DNA from: Prostheceraeus crozeri
Lineage: Eukaryota; Platyhelminthes; Polycladida; Euryleptidae
Assembly (NCBI GenBank): GCA_907163375.1
Contig: CAJQUW010000558.1
Location: 366,501 to 430,500, forward strand
DNA: 64,000 bases
Reading direction: 5' to 3'
Numbering within the stretch: the first letter of the stretch is position 1; every line of letters starts with the position of its first letter. A program made the translations under genes and the position numbers. Shown piece by piece: positions 12,376 through 22,338 of the stretch. Below the pieces are notes generated by a model. That model made no database searches, was not told where the DNA came from, and saw nothing but the letters and a program-made list of their open reading frames with translations.

Positions 12376-12520
12376 AACGTCATTACTTCCAGTACTGGAG
12401 GCTTGGACGGTGTTGACATGGCTGACATGGAGCATTGTCACACTTCGAGGTCGGATGCCCCACCTGCCGACTTTCAATGACACTTTCGGGGCTCGACCTC
12501 TAGACCAAATGACTTTTTTA
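12376..12520 (-). repeat. tRNA-derived SINE (family 1), diverged copy
   Basis: Minus-strand copy recognised by the complement of the B-box region (CACTTTCGGGGCTCGACCTC) and of the body (GTCGGATGCCCCACCTGCCG). The A-box end is missing or diverged. It lies inside a ROCO intron. Confidence 0.75.
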
Positions 12521-13100
12521 TTCAAGCTGCACCACAGAGTGCCATGTCATGATGGATACTCAGTGGAGCATGAGCCCCTGTTGAAACACTGTTATGTTGA
12601 CTGTTTGGACGATTCGGAAAGAAGTTCTGGATGCAACGCGATTCAACATGCATCATGATCGTGAGGCAAGACGGGATGAGGATTCACTGCATGAAGAAAT
12701 AACGACAGCGAGACAGTACAAAATGAAATCATGTGGAATAACAAACAATTAAATAAGGAATAAAAAAAGGAATATGATAAGGAAAAAAATGCTGCAATAA
12801 TTGCAACTAAAACGTATATTACATAATATTTTTTTTTCTAAAAGAAAGTAGCAAGGACAGTCACCAAAGCGGAGATAATTTTTTGATATTTCAAGTCATT
12901 TTGTATTATCAAGGAAAAAGTCAGGTCAGTGTACTTAAAAGATAATAATACACAATCATGAATGTATACACTATAGTTAATAATGTTAGTCCTAAAAAGG
13001 ACTGATAGGCGTTGACGCTGGTCAACGGGTAAGATACTTGCACACTCTTACATATGAAGAGTAAAACATAAGGCGCACAGAACAGTGAAACAAAATGTAC
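12521..13100. other. intron of the ROCO gene
   Basis: Includes an A-rich stretch at 12710-12840. No coding or RNA feature was seen. Confidence 0.45.
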
Positions 13101-13415
13101 AAGATGTGAACAGATAGTTGATAGCCTTATACGGGAGGGTGTTCATGATGAGGATGAAAAAAAATGCGGCACTCCCTTTAGTAACGACTTTAATGAAAAC
13201 TAGTAGCTAAAAATATTTACATGGCAAACGCTTCGCGACGCAGTCGCTGCCTCAGTGCACCAAAGGAAAGAAAGGTTCACCTTCTTTTTAGTGCACTGAG
13301 GCAGCGACTGCGTCGCGAAGCGTTTGCCATGTAAATATTTTTAGCTACTAGTTTTCATTAAAGCCGTTACTAAAGGGAGTGCCGTATTTTTTTTCATCCT
13401 CAAAGATGTGAACAG
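13101..13415. repeat. hairpin element with flanking 13 bp direct repeats
   Basis: Arms of about 112 bp (13150-13263 and 13290-13401) are reverse complements around a short spacer. The whole is flanked by a 13 bp direct repeat, AAGATGTGAACAG, at 13101-13113 and 13403-13415. The right repeat abuts the hairpin within one base. The left one is 36 bp away. A target duplication is possible but the offset makes this uncertain. Confidence 0.75.
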
Positions 13416-14429
13416 TCCAGAAAGGCTAACAAAAATCGAAAAGAAGGGGCTCATCAGCACGATGGCCAGCTAGGTCGCGTTTCGTGTCCTTTAACATCTT
13501 GTACGCTCAAACCCTAGCTGGCGGACCCCATACACAATAACACTATCGATAACAAATTTAACTAAAGTCACAAAATGGACAACTCTTCGGCAGAATGTAA
13601 GCCAAACTTGAATAAAACAAAAATATACATATTTAACTATCTCCCCTTGTATTGTCTTGTTGTCTTTATTACTTTATTTTACGAGTACTCATTGCGTCTT
13701 TACCTTACGATCATGATGCACTGGCGGTAGATATCCATCGTCCTCATTCCGTCCATCCGCAGATGTTTTAGCGTTCTACCAGTCAATAACAGTGGTGTAC
13801 CGAGCTCTCATGTTCATATTGTGAGAATAATTGAGAAATCATTTGAGGCATTTTGTGCCATTTTAAGTGACTGCATCAGAGAAATTCAAGGAGAGATTTT
13901 CTTGTTGAGAACAGAGAATTTCCATTTGTCGATCAGGCGAAAGTTTTTTCTTGCTACGTCTGTCAGTCCTCTCGTCTCAAAAATGATTAATTGCCTCTCC
14001 TACCGCAGAAATACTGTTTGAAACCGACTCCTCGAACTTCCCAACAGATTTGCAAGATAAATAAAACTAAGATTTCATAACAATCAATTAGTGAATCTAC
14101 CCGAAAATGTGCATTTGCTTGTGATTTGTGCGCTGTGTATTTCAGGAGACAAGGAGATCGAGCAAGTGGTTTCACTACCGTTGCAGTAGAATTTCATCTA
14201 CAAAATCAAATTTCTCCTAAATAATCTCAAACTTCAGAATTCTGATTGCTGAGTGGTGATCAGAAAATCAGAACAAATAAGGCTGGCGTACTAGTTTGAA
14301 TAGAAATGCAGAATACATAAAACAGTTTTAACCTACACCAATTTTGATCAATGCCAGAATGACGTCCACAAATTAAGGGTAAATATTCCGTAGTCCTTAT
14401 TACTTGTAATGGCATGATATTTGGTACTA
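13416..14429. other. intron of the ROCO gene
   Basis: No exon, RNA gene or recognised repeat. Short open frames at 13821 and 13987 have no family signature. Confidence 0.45.
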
Positions 14430-15183
14430 CAGTTAAACCTCTGTATAGTGAACCTCCACAAAGTGATACTCTCCTCATAGTGAATTAAATTTTTGATCAC
14501 ATAGAAAATGGCACCGGTATACTTCGCGCTTGTTACATATCTCTACATGGTGAACCTCTTCATAATGAGTATATCGTTTGGTCCATTTGTCGCCTCAACC
14601 TACATCAAGGGACTATGTATTGATCTTTAATCATGCTTTGTAATCAATGCGCATCCTATGTGCGTGTACTACCTTTATTCAAGGCGAGTAGTTTGATGAT
14701 TCTTATATGCCAAAGTCCATGAGTCTACAATCTAAATTTAGATTCAAATAAATAGTCTATGTAGCTAATAGTTTCAAGTTTACGTGCGCTTTTTTGCGTT
14801 TTCAAACGTGAAGACTGTTGAGTTAGATCAGGGAATTCCTTGAAAGGAAAAGTGACCTTGCAGCTTGATCAAAAAGCTTTTGGTCGAGTAGAAAAACATG
14901 ATTGCTTCTGTTGACGAGCGACGTACTGTACAGACTCGCATTGACAGTTATTTCCATCGTTTGTATGTAGCTTATGCTGTATGCAATACTGATTATTTTA
15001 TAGTAGTTACATTTTGCATCCTGAGTTACTAGCTTTAATTATTTTGTATGATTGGTTTGACTTTATATGCTTACTTTAAAAGCAATATTACACTAAATTT
15101 TGGAAAACCTCCTTACAGTGAACTCTCCTCACAATGAATTTTTTATCTGGTTCCTTAAAATTCACTATGTAGAGGTTGGACTG
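14430..15183. mobile_element. Tigger/pogo-like non-autonomous element
   Basis: The ends are inverted repeats, CAGTTAAACCTCTGTATAGTG and (reverse strand) CAGTCCAACCTCTACATAGTG. They include a sub-motif that recurs within each end (TAGTGAA...CTCCTCA). The left end abuts TA. The right flank is CA, perhaps a mutated TA. Around 14915-14960 the plus strand can be read as DERRTVQTRIDSYFHRL, like the C-terminal tail of pogo/Tigger transposases, which suggests an internally deleted copy of a coding element. It is 754 bp long. Confidence 0.7.
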
Positions 15184-15258
15184 CATATGCCGGTAATGAG
15201 TTTCACGTTTTAATTTCTCTTATGAAAGATAATGCAATGAAGTGATGTGATTTTTCAG

Positions 15259-15585
15259 GACTCCTGTTTCTTTTCTCACATGGACTATCTCGATTATTGG
15301 TTCAATCTCATACATTCGCACACAGCTCAGCCGCCGAAGACATCGAGTCGGAGCGGAGAGGACTGCTCATTGTCTCCGGAGTTGGACACCAGCGAAATGT
15401 TGATGCCACCCATCTTTGTAGTCGGCACACACGCTAAGAGCCTCGGTGACTCCACGGATGACATCAAGAAACGTGCAGAAGCTTGCTTCGAGAAGATTCG
15501 CGACTACATCCGCTATAAAGTGTACGCTCGACATGTGATTCCCGAATTCTATCTCGTCGACAGCTCTGATGACGCGGAAGACCAA
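15259..15585 (+). CDS. ROCO-family protein, exon 3 visible here (Roc G4 region)
   Basis: A 327 bp exon of 109 codons, phase 0 on both sides, from TTTTTCAG to CAA|GTAAGA. It encodes SHMDYLDYWFNLIHSHTA, a Ser-rich loop, then MPPIFVVGTHAKSL, the Roc G4 motif region (family THxD; here the last position is Lys or Ser rather than Asp), then a helix and VIPEFYLVDSSD near the G5 position. The change at the G4 Asp could weaken guanine specificity; this is seen in the sequence but its effect is inference. The exon reads on in frame to 20663. Confidence 0.88.
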
Positions 15586-16229
15586 GTAAGATTCCATTAT
15601 GTTGACCGAATGTTGAGTTTTAGCATTCCCTTTTTCCAGTTGCTTTAAGTAGTTGTTATTTGAAGTAGAATCGTTGACAGGAAGCCATCAGGGTATTAAG
15701 AATTATTTCTCTGTAGAGATGTGTGAAGATGCCTTGAAATAAATCGTCATATTCTGTAATCTCAAGAACTAACGAAGATCTTGCTTACCCTTGTATTACG
15801 ACAGTGATGAGATGTTGCATCAGAGATCGGCTACCTACTTAGCTGCTTGCTTGTGTCAGTGAAGCGGCAGTGTAGCGATGGCTGCTGCAACATGACGTAA
15901 TTGGAGCAAACCTTCTTTGAGGTCACCGACTAATGCAGTTGATTTCAGCTCATCAACCGGTGAGCATCGAAACGACGCTCAGACAGCGGCTGAAATGGTG
16001 TGATCATGCTCCTGTGGTAATGTAGACTGAAATACACAGCTCTGTTTTACAGCCTTTGTACATATAATAATCATAATAATAGACGCCTGAAAATCGTGAG
16101 GCCAACGTGAATAAATTAAAAATTTCGAATGAAGAGAAAAATGCATCAACATAAAATGCACAAAAATGGTCACATCCTCCTTTCATTGAAGAAAAGACCC
16201 TTCCCTTAAAGGTGACAGGCATTCCGGCA
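15586..16229. other. intron of the ROCO gene
   Basis: No feature recognised apart from normal intron sequence after the donor at 15586. Confidence 0.45.
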
Positions 16230-16890
16230 TGCGCAGTTTCCCTGAATACCTCAAAGTTTACGGAGAAATATGGTGCAAGAGATGGGATTCATCACATAAT
16301 AGCTTCTCAAAAAGGTCCATTGCAATCATGATACGACGACATGATAAGGGAACGAAATCATCACACAAACAGCTAGATGAGCCACAAATAATGTGATACG
16401 ATCTGTCTTGCACTTTCTCCAAAATATCACTGTTTGTCTTGTTCAATCCCACAAAAAGTGGCTCACTATATTCAATCATGCTTCTCAAGCAGTTCCTATA
16501 TATCAATATCATATCCTACTTAGACAGGAATGACTTTAGTTGTCTTAAAAACAGAAGCGAGAAGAGGCTTTCTTGCATATTGCAGACACGTGACTATCCG
16601 AATTGAATTTAGAATCCAATGTGATGCCAAGAAGTTTGAAATGATTAACTGCACAAACTTCTGCCAACATAATAGTAGAAAAGTCGGACCTACTGGGATT
16701 CTGTAGAGATGCAAACATCTGCTTGCACTTTTCTCTATTAAGAACCATGCCATTTTGATCAATCCAGTCGTCAACATGGGGTATTGCCTCATGAAGAGGG
16801 CTGCATGAATCATTGTTAGATAATTTGCCAACCAACAAAACATCATCAGCATACTTGATAATATTTACATCCTTTACTTCCATCCATTTG
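16230..16890 (-). pseudogene. LINE reverse-transcriptase fragment (YADD)
   Basis: The minus-strand frame 16545-16883 has IIKYADDVLLVGKL, the reverse transcriptase catalytic YADD box, then WIDQNGMVLNREKC and FKLLGITLD, motifs of non-LTR retrotransposons of the CR1/jockey type. A second frame, 16258-16512, continues with YRNCLRSMIEYSEPLFVGL and VQDRSYHIICG, the thumb region. One frameshift near 16530 separates them. The endonuclease and N-terminal parts are absent. It is a 5'-truncated, dead LINE copy inserted against the direction of the ROCO gene, in its intron. Confidence 0.82.
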
Positions 16891-17049
16891 TTCTAACATA
16901 GTTATAATTAGATGGCATACAGAATCAATTGCCATTGAATTGGACGAAGCAATCAATTAATTTTTATTGCAACAGAAGGTGATCAATAAGTTGCAACTAC
17001 TTGATGACTGTAATCAATCAATCAGTCAATCCGGTTTATTATACTGGCA

Positions 17050-18235
17050 TAAGTTCCGCTCTGGTGGGGGTTGGCCAGTCCTTTCACTGCTTTACTTCTC
17101 CATTCATCTTCGTCTGTAGCCAGCTCCTTGGTAGCATTTCTCCTCTTCGATCACACTTTTCAACTTTCTTGCTGGTCGGCCTCTCCTGGAACCTTCCGTG
17201 ACTGTGGCTGCAATTATCTTCTTCATCTCCTTGTTTTCCTCTTCTGTACCAGTATGTGCGTACCACTTCGTCTCAATTGTTCATCCAAGGCATTCCAAGG
17301 CATCTCCTTGCTATCTCCTGGTTGTATACTCTATCCATCAAGGTCGCGTCACATACCATTCTCAACATCCGTCTTCAGGGTGTATACCGACCGGAAAACC
17401 GGGAAAAGACAGGGAATTTTAAAATGACAGGGAAAACCGGGAAAACACAGGGAAAATGGAGATGAAGATAATACTTTGGAATTCGAAAGATAATGGTTAA
17501 AAACAGGCTCTGCCGTTTGAACATAACTTACCATTTTTAGTAGTATTGGGTGGTATATGTTATTAAGTGACGGTACAAAGACAGACTGGCCCAACAGAAA
17601 GCAGCCAAAGACGACAATGACGCGACAGTAAGAGAGCGTAAGAGGGCGGCCCTAGAATTGGCGTTGAAAGAGGCAGAAATCAAGAAGCGGAGAATGGAAC
17701 TCATGGTATTGGAAGAGGAGGTGATTGTATTGTGAAAAAAGTGAACTGTGTACCGAACTTCTGCACACCGAACCTTTCATTCTTCACACCATTTCATAAA
17801 GCTTCTTGTTCGTTCTCCTGTTTTTTTTGTTTTTATATGTATCTTATTCGAAAGAGATGAATAAAAGTTGTTTTGCTATACCATAGAATTATTGTAATTT
17901 TGTTTTTTCTTGTATCAGGTGCGTAGTTAATGAAACATTAAATTGTCGAATATTTACTCTCAGGTGCAAGTAGGTTTGGGCTCCCAAAAACGACAGTATC
18001 TTGCATGATAAAATATCCCTGAAAAAACCGGGAAAATCCAGGGAAATTGAGGTGCGAGTTTTGGTATACACCCTGGTCTTTCTGTGGCTCAATCTCTGGA
18101 GAGATTCGGTCTTCACGTCTCTGCTACTAACCCACGCCTTGTACACCAAGTCAGTTAATCTCATAGAGATGCCTCTCATGCACAGTGCACCACTGAAGTT
18201 GCTGAACATCAACCAAGTTACTCTTATTTGCGTGA
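17050..18235 (-). pseudogene. second LINE remnant, split by a transposon
   Basis: Read on the minus strand, 18080-18235 gives LTDLVYKAWVSSRDVKTESL. From 17370 downwards it gives RRMLRMVCDATLMDRVYNQE followed by IARRCLGMPW. These are successive parts of the C-terminal end of a LINE reverse transcriptase (family pattern 'LRW-CG-TR-DRI-NE-I'). A 700 bp element lies between them. The open frame is broken, and only the 3' part of the LINE survives. Confidence 0.72.
17376..18075. mobile_element. 700 bp TIR element nested in a LINE
   Basis: The ends CAGGGTGTATACC are exact inverted repeats and are flanked by a 5 bp direct duplication, GTCTT (17371-17375 and 18076-18080). Next to the ends lie runs of the type CCGGGAAAACCGGGAAAA. 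At about 17588-17735 the plus strand reads QQKAAKDDNDATVRERKRA and on to EEEVIVL-stop, a charged helical segment that looks like the C-terminus of a lost larger protein. The superfamily is not clear: 5 bp duplications occur in Transib but these ends do not fit it well. Young insertion with an intact site duplication. Confidence 0.85.
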
Positions 18236-19324
18236 TTACTGCCCTTCGATGCCACCACCATCATTGAAATGATCTCCCAAGTGCGGAAACTCGCTTACAT
18301 ACTCCAGCTCGTCATCCACCAAATGAAGCCTTTCAATTAGCGGCACAATCATTGATGGCAGCAATTAATTGCAATTATTTCTTGTCACCAGTGAACAGAT
18401 TAAGATGTCGGGTTTTCAACTTTCAAAAGACTTGTAGTACTCTATCGAAAGAAGGATATGAACCGCCGACTCTAACTGATGTGAAAATGTAAAAAGGCAC
18501 TGTAGATGTAATATAACCTGTTATCTAGAAAAGATCAATTTGATTTTATCAAAGTGATAAATATAAGTGCATGTGGTAAATATTCAATATTTGATCTTTG
18601 TTATTTCCGGTTAATTTAATTTGAAATTTCGGTCGATATTATGCTGGCTGTCTATTTGTCACTGATGTTTTGACCAGACATAAAGATTGTACTGCATATA
18701 GCCTGCTTTCAATAGTTTCTGCTATATATATCCTCAGAATTCCATATTGTCGAATTGATTATGTCATATCAGCCACATTTCAACTTAATTGCATGCAAGC
18801 TGTATTTGAGAAGGCAGTATTTCGGCGAGAATAGACTGATGTGTTTGTTGTGGATTGATACATTCATGCTGTGGAAATATACGATGTTGTTGAGAATGTG
18901 TTATCCATCCCTAGATGATTTTACGAGAGTGCATCGTCAAACCATCAGATAGTAGGGCTTCTGACTCTCAGAGCTGGAACCGGGCCCGCATTGACTGCAA
19001 AATGTCAGGACCGGTAATTATTGTAACACGTGTTTTATTGTAGGATCGACCACCGAAGGCGCTGTGCGCCGAAGATCTGTCGTGTACTATTTTAATTTCA
19101 ATACATCTACGACGTAATCTTTGGGGAGTTTTTCCTGCACTTTTTTGTTGAAAATTGTCACTTGAACTGATGCAGTGAATTCAATCGATCAACACATTCA
19201 ATAGAAGAACATTAATTTCAGACATTATGTGTATTTCGGCCTGGGTTTTTAATGTTTCAGGCCTGGGCACACTTCCAGTTCTGCTGGTGCTCAACACAAT
19301 CAGATGGAGTAAGATTTAAGAGTG
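18236..19324. other. intron of the ROCO gene
   Basis: No exon or repeat boundary recognised. Confidence 0.45.
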
Positions 19325-19930
19325 TGACATGGTCAATGGTCCAATATCCTGGCAGGGAGCAATGGCTACAAAGTCACTCACTCCACGTTTAACTTCTTCT
19401 TTTCACTGTATTATGATGGTTGGAAGCCGTCGGATGTTCACCTTCATGGCATTTCTCCAAGCTGTTCGATCTTGTGGGCTGATGTTATCAAACCATCACT
19501 TCTTGAGGCGACCTCGTGACTGTCCAGGAACTTCAAAGGACAAGATCTTCCTTGGCCTGGAGTCTTCATTCATTCGCTGCACATGACCATACCAGCGAAG
19601 TCTTCTTATGGGTACTACGTCTTCGATCCTGCGAATGCCGAGTGAGTTTGCGGTCGGCAAGTCGCTTCAAAGAGATCCATCTCACCACTACGTTGTCATT
19701 TCGGATGAAGCGATCTACATCCTAGCTGGTGGGCAGCCAAGTTTCGCTGGCGTAGAGCAATATGCTACGGACACACATGCTATGAACGTGTCCACGAGTT
19801 CTGAGGTGGCTGTTATGACGGGGAGAAGCGCTCGAAAATTTTTCCAAGCAGGACGCACTCTCATCAACAGCCCATCCTTCCCCGGAGGAATGCTTTTATT
19901 TTGGCATCTTCAAGCAAGGGAAATATAAGT
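19325..19930 (-). pseudogene. third LINE remnant, reverse transcriptase C-terminus
   Basis: On the minus strand pieces read SVRSILLYASETW, RRIEDVVPIRRLRWYGHVQR, MNEDSRPRK and SRGRLKKWWFDN. The 'RLRWYGHVQRM' block is a well-known mark of the C-terminal end of many metazoan LINE proteins. Several frame breaks separate the pieces and the upstream domains are missing. It adjoins copy 2 of repeat A, which might be the 3' untranslated part of the same family. Confidence 0.8.
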
Positions 19931-19954
19931 CGGACCGAATAGCAGATATTGGTG

Positions 19955-20350
19955 CTTCTCCCCCCCCCCCCGACATATTCCAAATTTTCCAGCTGACATC
20001 TTCGAGTGTTGCATCGTCAACAACCTTCTCTTTCTCCTAAGTAGTCTCACTGCCGTCGCAAAAGCGTAGTGTGTTTTAATTTCCTCTAGCTTGTAGAAAA
20101 TTTACAGCACTGGGTTTGTTGTTCACTGCAGACACCAATGCCACAAATGATCACGGCTGCATCTTGCATTCTAACCGAGTATCCTAGGGACCAACCCTGC
20201 ACCCCAGTGCTCAAGTAAGACTTCTCAGTGGTGTTGTACAATCACTCAGTGACAAATCAAGTCTATTCTAAATCCAATGTGACTAAGTTTGACGAAATTT
20301 GATGAATTTGGAAACATTGGAAAATGTGAGGGGAAAAGAATAGAACTACC
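19955..20350 (-). repeat. dispersed repeat A, copy 2
   Basis: Inverted copy of 3787-4190, with the same landmarks on the minus strand and a C-run edge at 19961-19973. Class unknown. Confidence 0.75.
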
Positions 20351-20662
20351 CAGATATTGAAACGTAGCGAGTATAGCAGGCGGTATATCAGCTCAGTCAG
20401 CGGCGTGGTGTTTCAGCCGTTAAGGTTCGTGCTTCGGTGCGGAGGTTTAGAAGGTTCAGGTGTCTACCGGTCGGGAGACAGGATATTCAATTTCTAACCA
20501 GAGAATTTAGCTAGCTGATGTTAGTAAAGGTTCCTCTATGCTCCATGTCATTTGAATCGAAGAATTTAATAATGAGAAAACGTCTTCGAATGACTGTAAT
20601 TCAATCTCAGGCGACAATGAGTTGCGTATAAATGATACTATCATCTCTGTTTTGCTCTTTAG

Positions 20663-20806
20663 ATGACTTCGCTTCGTGATCACATTCAGCGTGTCGTTCA
20701 TGCACAGCCGTACATGGGAGAGATGATTCCTGTGAAGTGGCTGCGATTGGAGAGGAGAATCAACGCATTGAAAGAGCAAGGCACCAGACTTCTATGGATC
20801 AGTCAA
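20663..20806 (+). CDS. ROCO-family protein, exon 4 visible here (Roc to COR)
   Basis: A 144 bp exon of 48 codons, phase 0 both sides, from TTTGCTCTTTAG to CAA|GTAAGA. It encodes SLRDHIQRVVHAQPYMGEMI then PVKWLRLERRINALKEQG. In ROCO proteins the last Roc helix (LR..I...V..QP.MG) leads straight into the first COR helix (IP..WL.LE..L..L), so this exon spans the Roc-COR junction. The order and phase match the exons either side. Confidence 0.88.
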
Positions 20807-22140
20807 GTAAGATACTAAAGCCTCCTTTCAGCATCACATTTCATATCCAAAAATGTTATTGATTCCTATTCCTTTAATTCATGCGTACATTCGTCCTACA
20901 CTATTCGAGAGCTTACATTTCCTGATTTCAAATAAGCTACTTTGCACTAATATCTATAGAAATTGCTTACAATAACACCTCTGGGTTGGAAGATTATTCG
21001 AAACCATTCTCAAAAATTGGGATATTTCTCCCACAAATTTTCTCGGCGGTAAAACATAAATTATGATACAGATCTGACAACAAAAGCCGGATCACCTAAA
21101 TTATGTCAAATTTAATCGATTCTCATGCCTTCCAGTAGCGCCGCACATTAACATGCCATATGTCATTCGAGAACTTGCTTTCTCAGCTTCCAATTAAGCT
21201 ATGATAAACTATCAAATTTCTTATTTATCTTTTCAACAAATCTTCATTTCACTCGGGATCAATTAAATGTGTCACATCTGACATCACTCATTGTTCTCAC
21301 ATGTTCATACAGTGTCTTTATCCAGAAGTAAGGAGAACTAGGTGCATGAGCGTTAGGATAGTAAATGCCGATAAATACTAGGATAAATTGAAGCGACAAT
21401 TCTGACACCTTCAGTTGGACGGAATTCATTCGCTGAGTAAGATTAACATTTTTTTCGTGCATCTTGATTTGCGACTAGCTAATTTGTATTTCTTAGCGTA
21501 TTTGCAGTAGCAGTGGTTTCCCCCTGTTGATACAATAATATGCATTGATTGCATTGTTTTGCTTAGAGGATATACTTCATACAGAGGAAAATCATTTTCA
21601 CCTAATGTACACGTACATGTATTTTGACTTATTAGTTAGCGTATAACGTTTTAATTGTATCCGTTGTTGTGTTTGCTGGACTGTACTCAAAAAATGTAAA
21701 ATCACTTAATTACAAATTTTCAACAAGAAAGCATGTGAGTTTGATAATGAATCAGGAAAGAGGCGAACGTGCACTTTGTGAGCTATCTTTTGACGTATTG
21801 CCAATTGCAGTCGTTGGATTAGAAGAGAAAATAATGACATCGCAAGTTTATCACAAAATCATCATAATAATGTCACATGCTCACATGCATTATTGTTGAA
21901 AAGTTGTGATTTCTAACGGACCGAATTTTATGCTTTGAATTTTATGTCCAGAAAAAGAATGACAGAGTGCGTAACAGTAATTATGAAACCTGAGAATGTA
22001 AGCCCTCGGATGGTATATAACGCATTCATGTGCGATTTGAGTCTAAGGCACGAAGTCGATGGAATTTTCGACAACCTTTATGCAATCAATTTTTATGATT
22101 AGCTCCGCATGTTTCCGTTAATGTGCTTTTGTATTTCCAG
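20807..22140. other. intron of the ROCO gene
   Basis: AT-rich intron ending in the acceptor GTATTTCCAG. No other feature was found. Confidence 0.5.
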
Positions 22141-22338
22141 ATGATTTCGTTGGCACAAGAGGAAGGTCTCTACTCAGAGGAGGATGTTATACCTGCTCTA
22201 GAGTTTCTTCATGATCTTGGCGTTATCATCTTCTTCGGCAAGTCTCAGATGCCACTAAACGATGTTGTCATCGTCGACCCGCAATGGTTGGTGGAACTGT
22301 TCAGGGCTGTGCTGTCGGCCAAGCCGGTTGATCTCAAT
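22141..22338 (+). CDS. ROCO-family protein, exon 5 visible here (COR)
   Basis: A 198 bp exon of 66 codons, phase 0, from GTATTTCCAG to AAT|GTAAGC. It encodes AQEEGLYSEEDVIPALEFLH, then DLGVIIFF and VVIVDPQWLVELFRAVLS. The pattern 'L-FLHD-G-I-FF...VILDPQWL' is the core signature of the COR domain, which mediates dimerisation of ROCO GTPases. The COR domain is not finished here, so more exons must follow, but none was recognised before the window ends. The Polinton at 28216 may therefore sit in the next intron. Confidence 0.9.
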
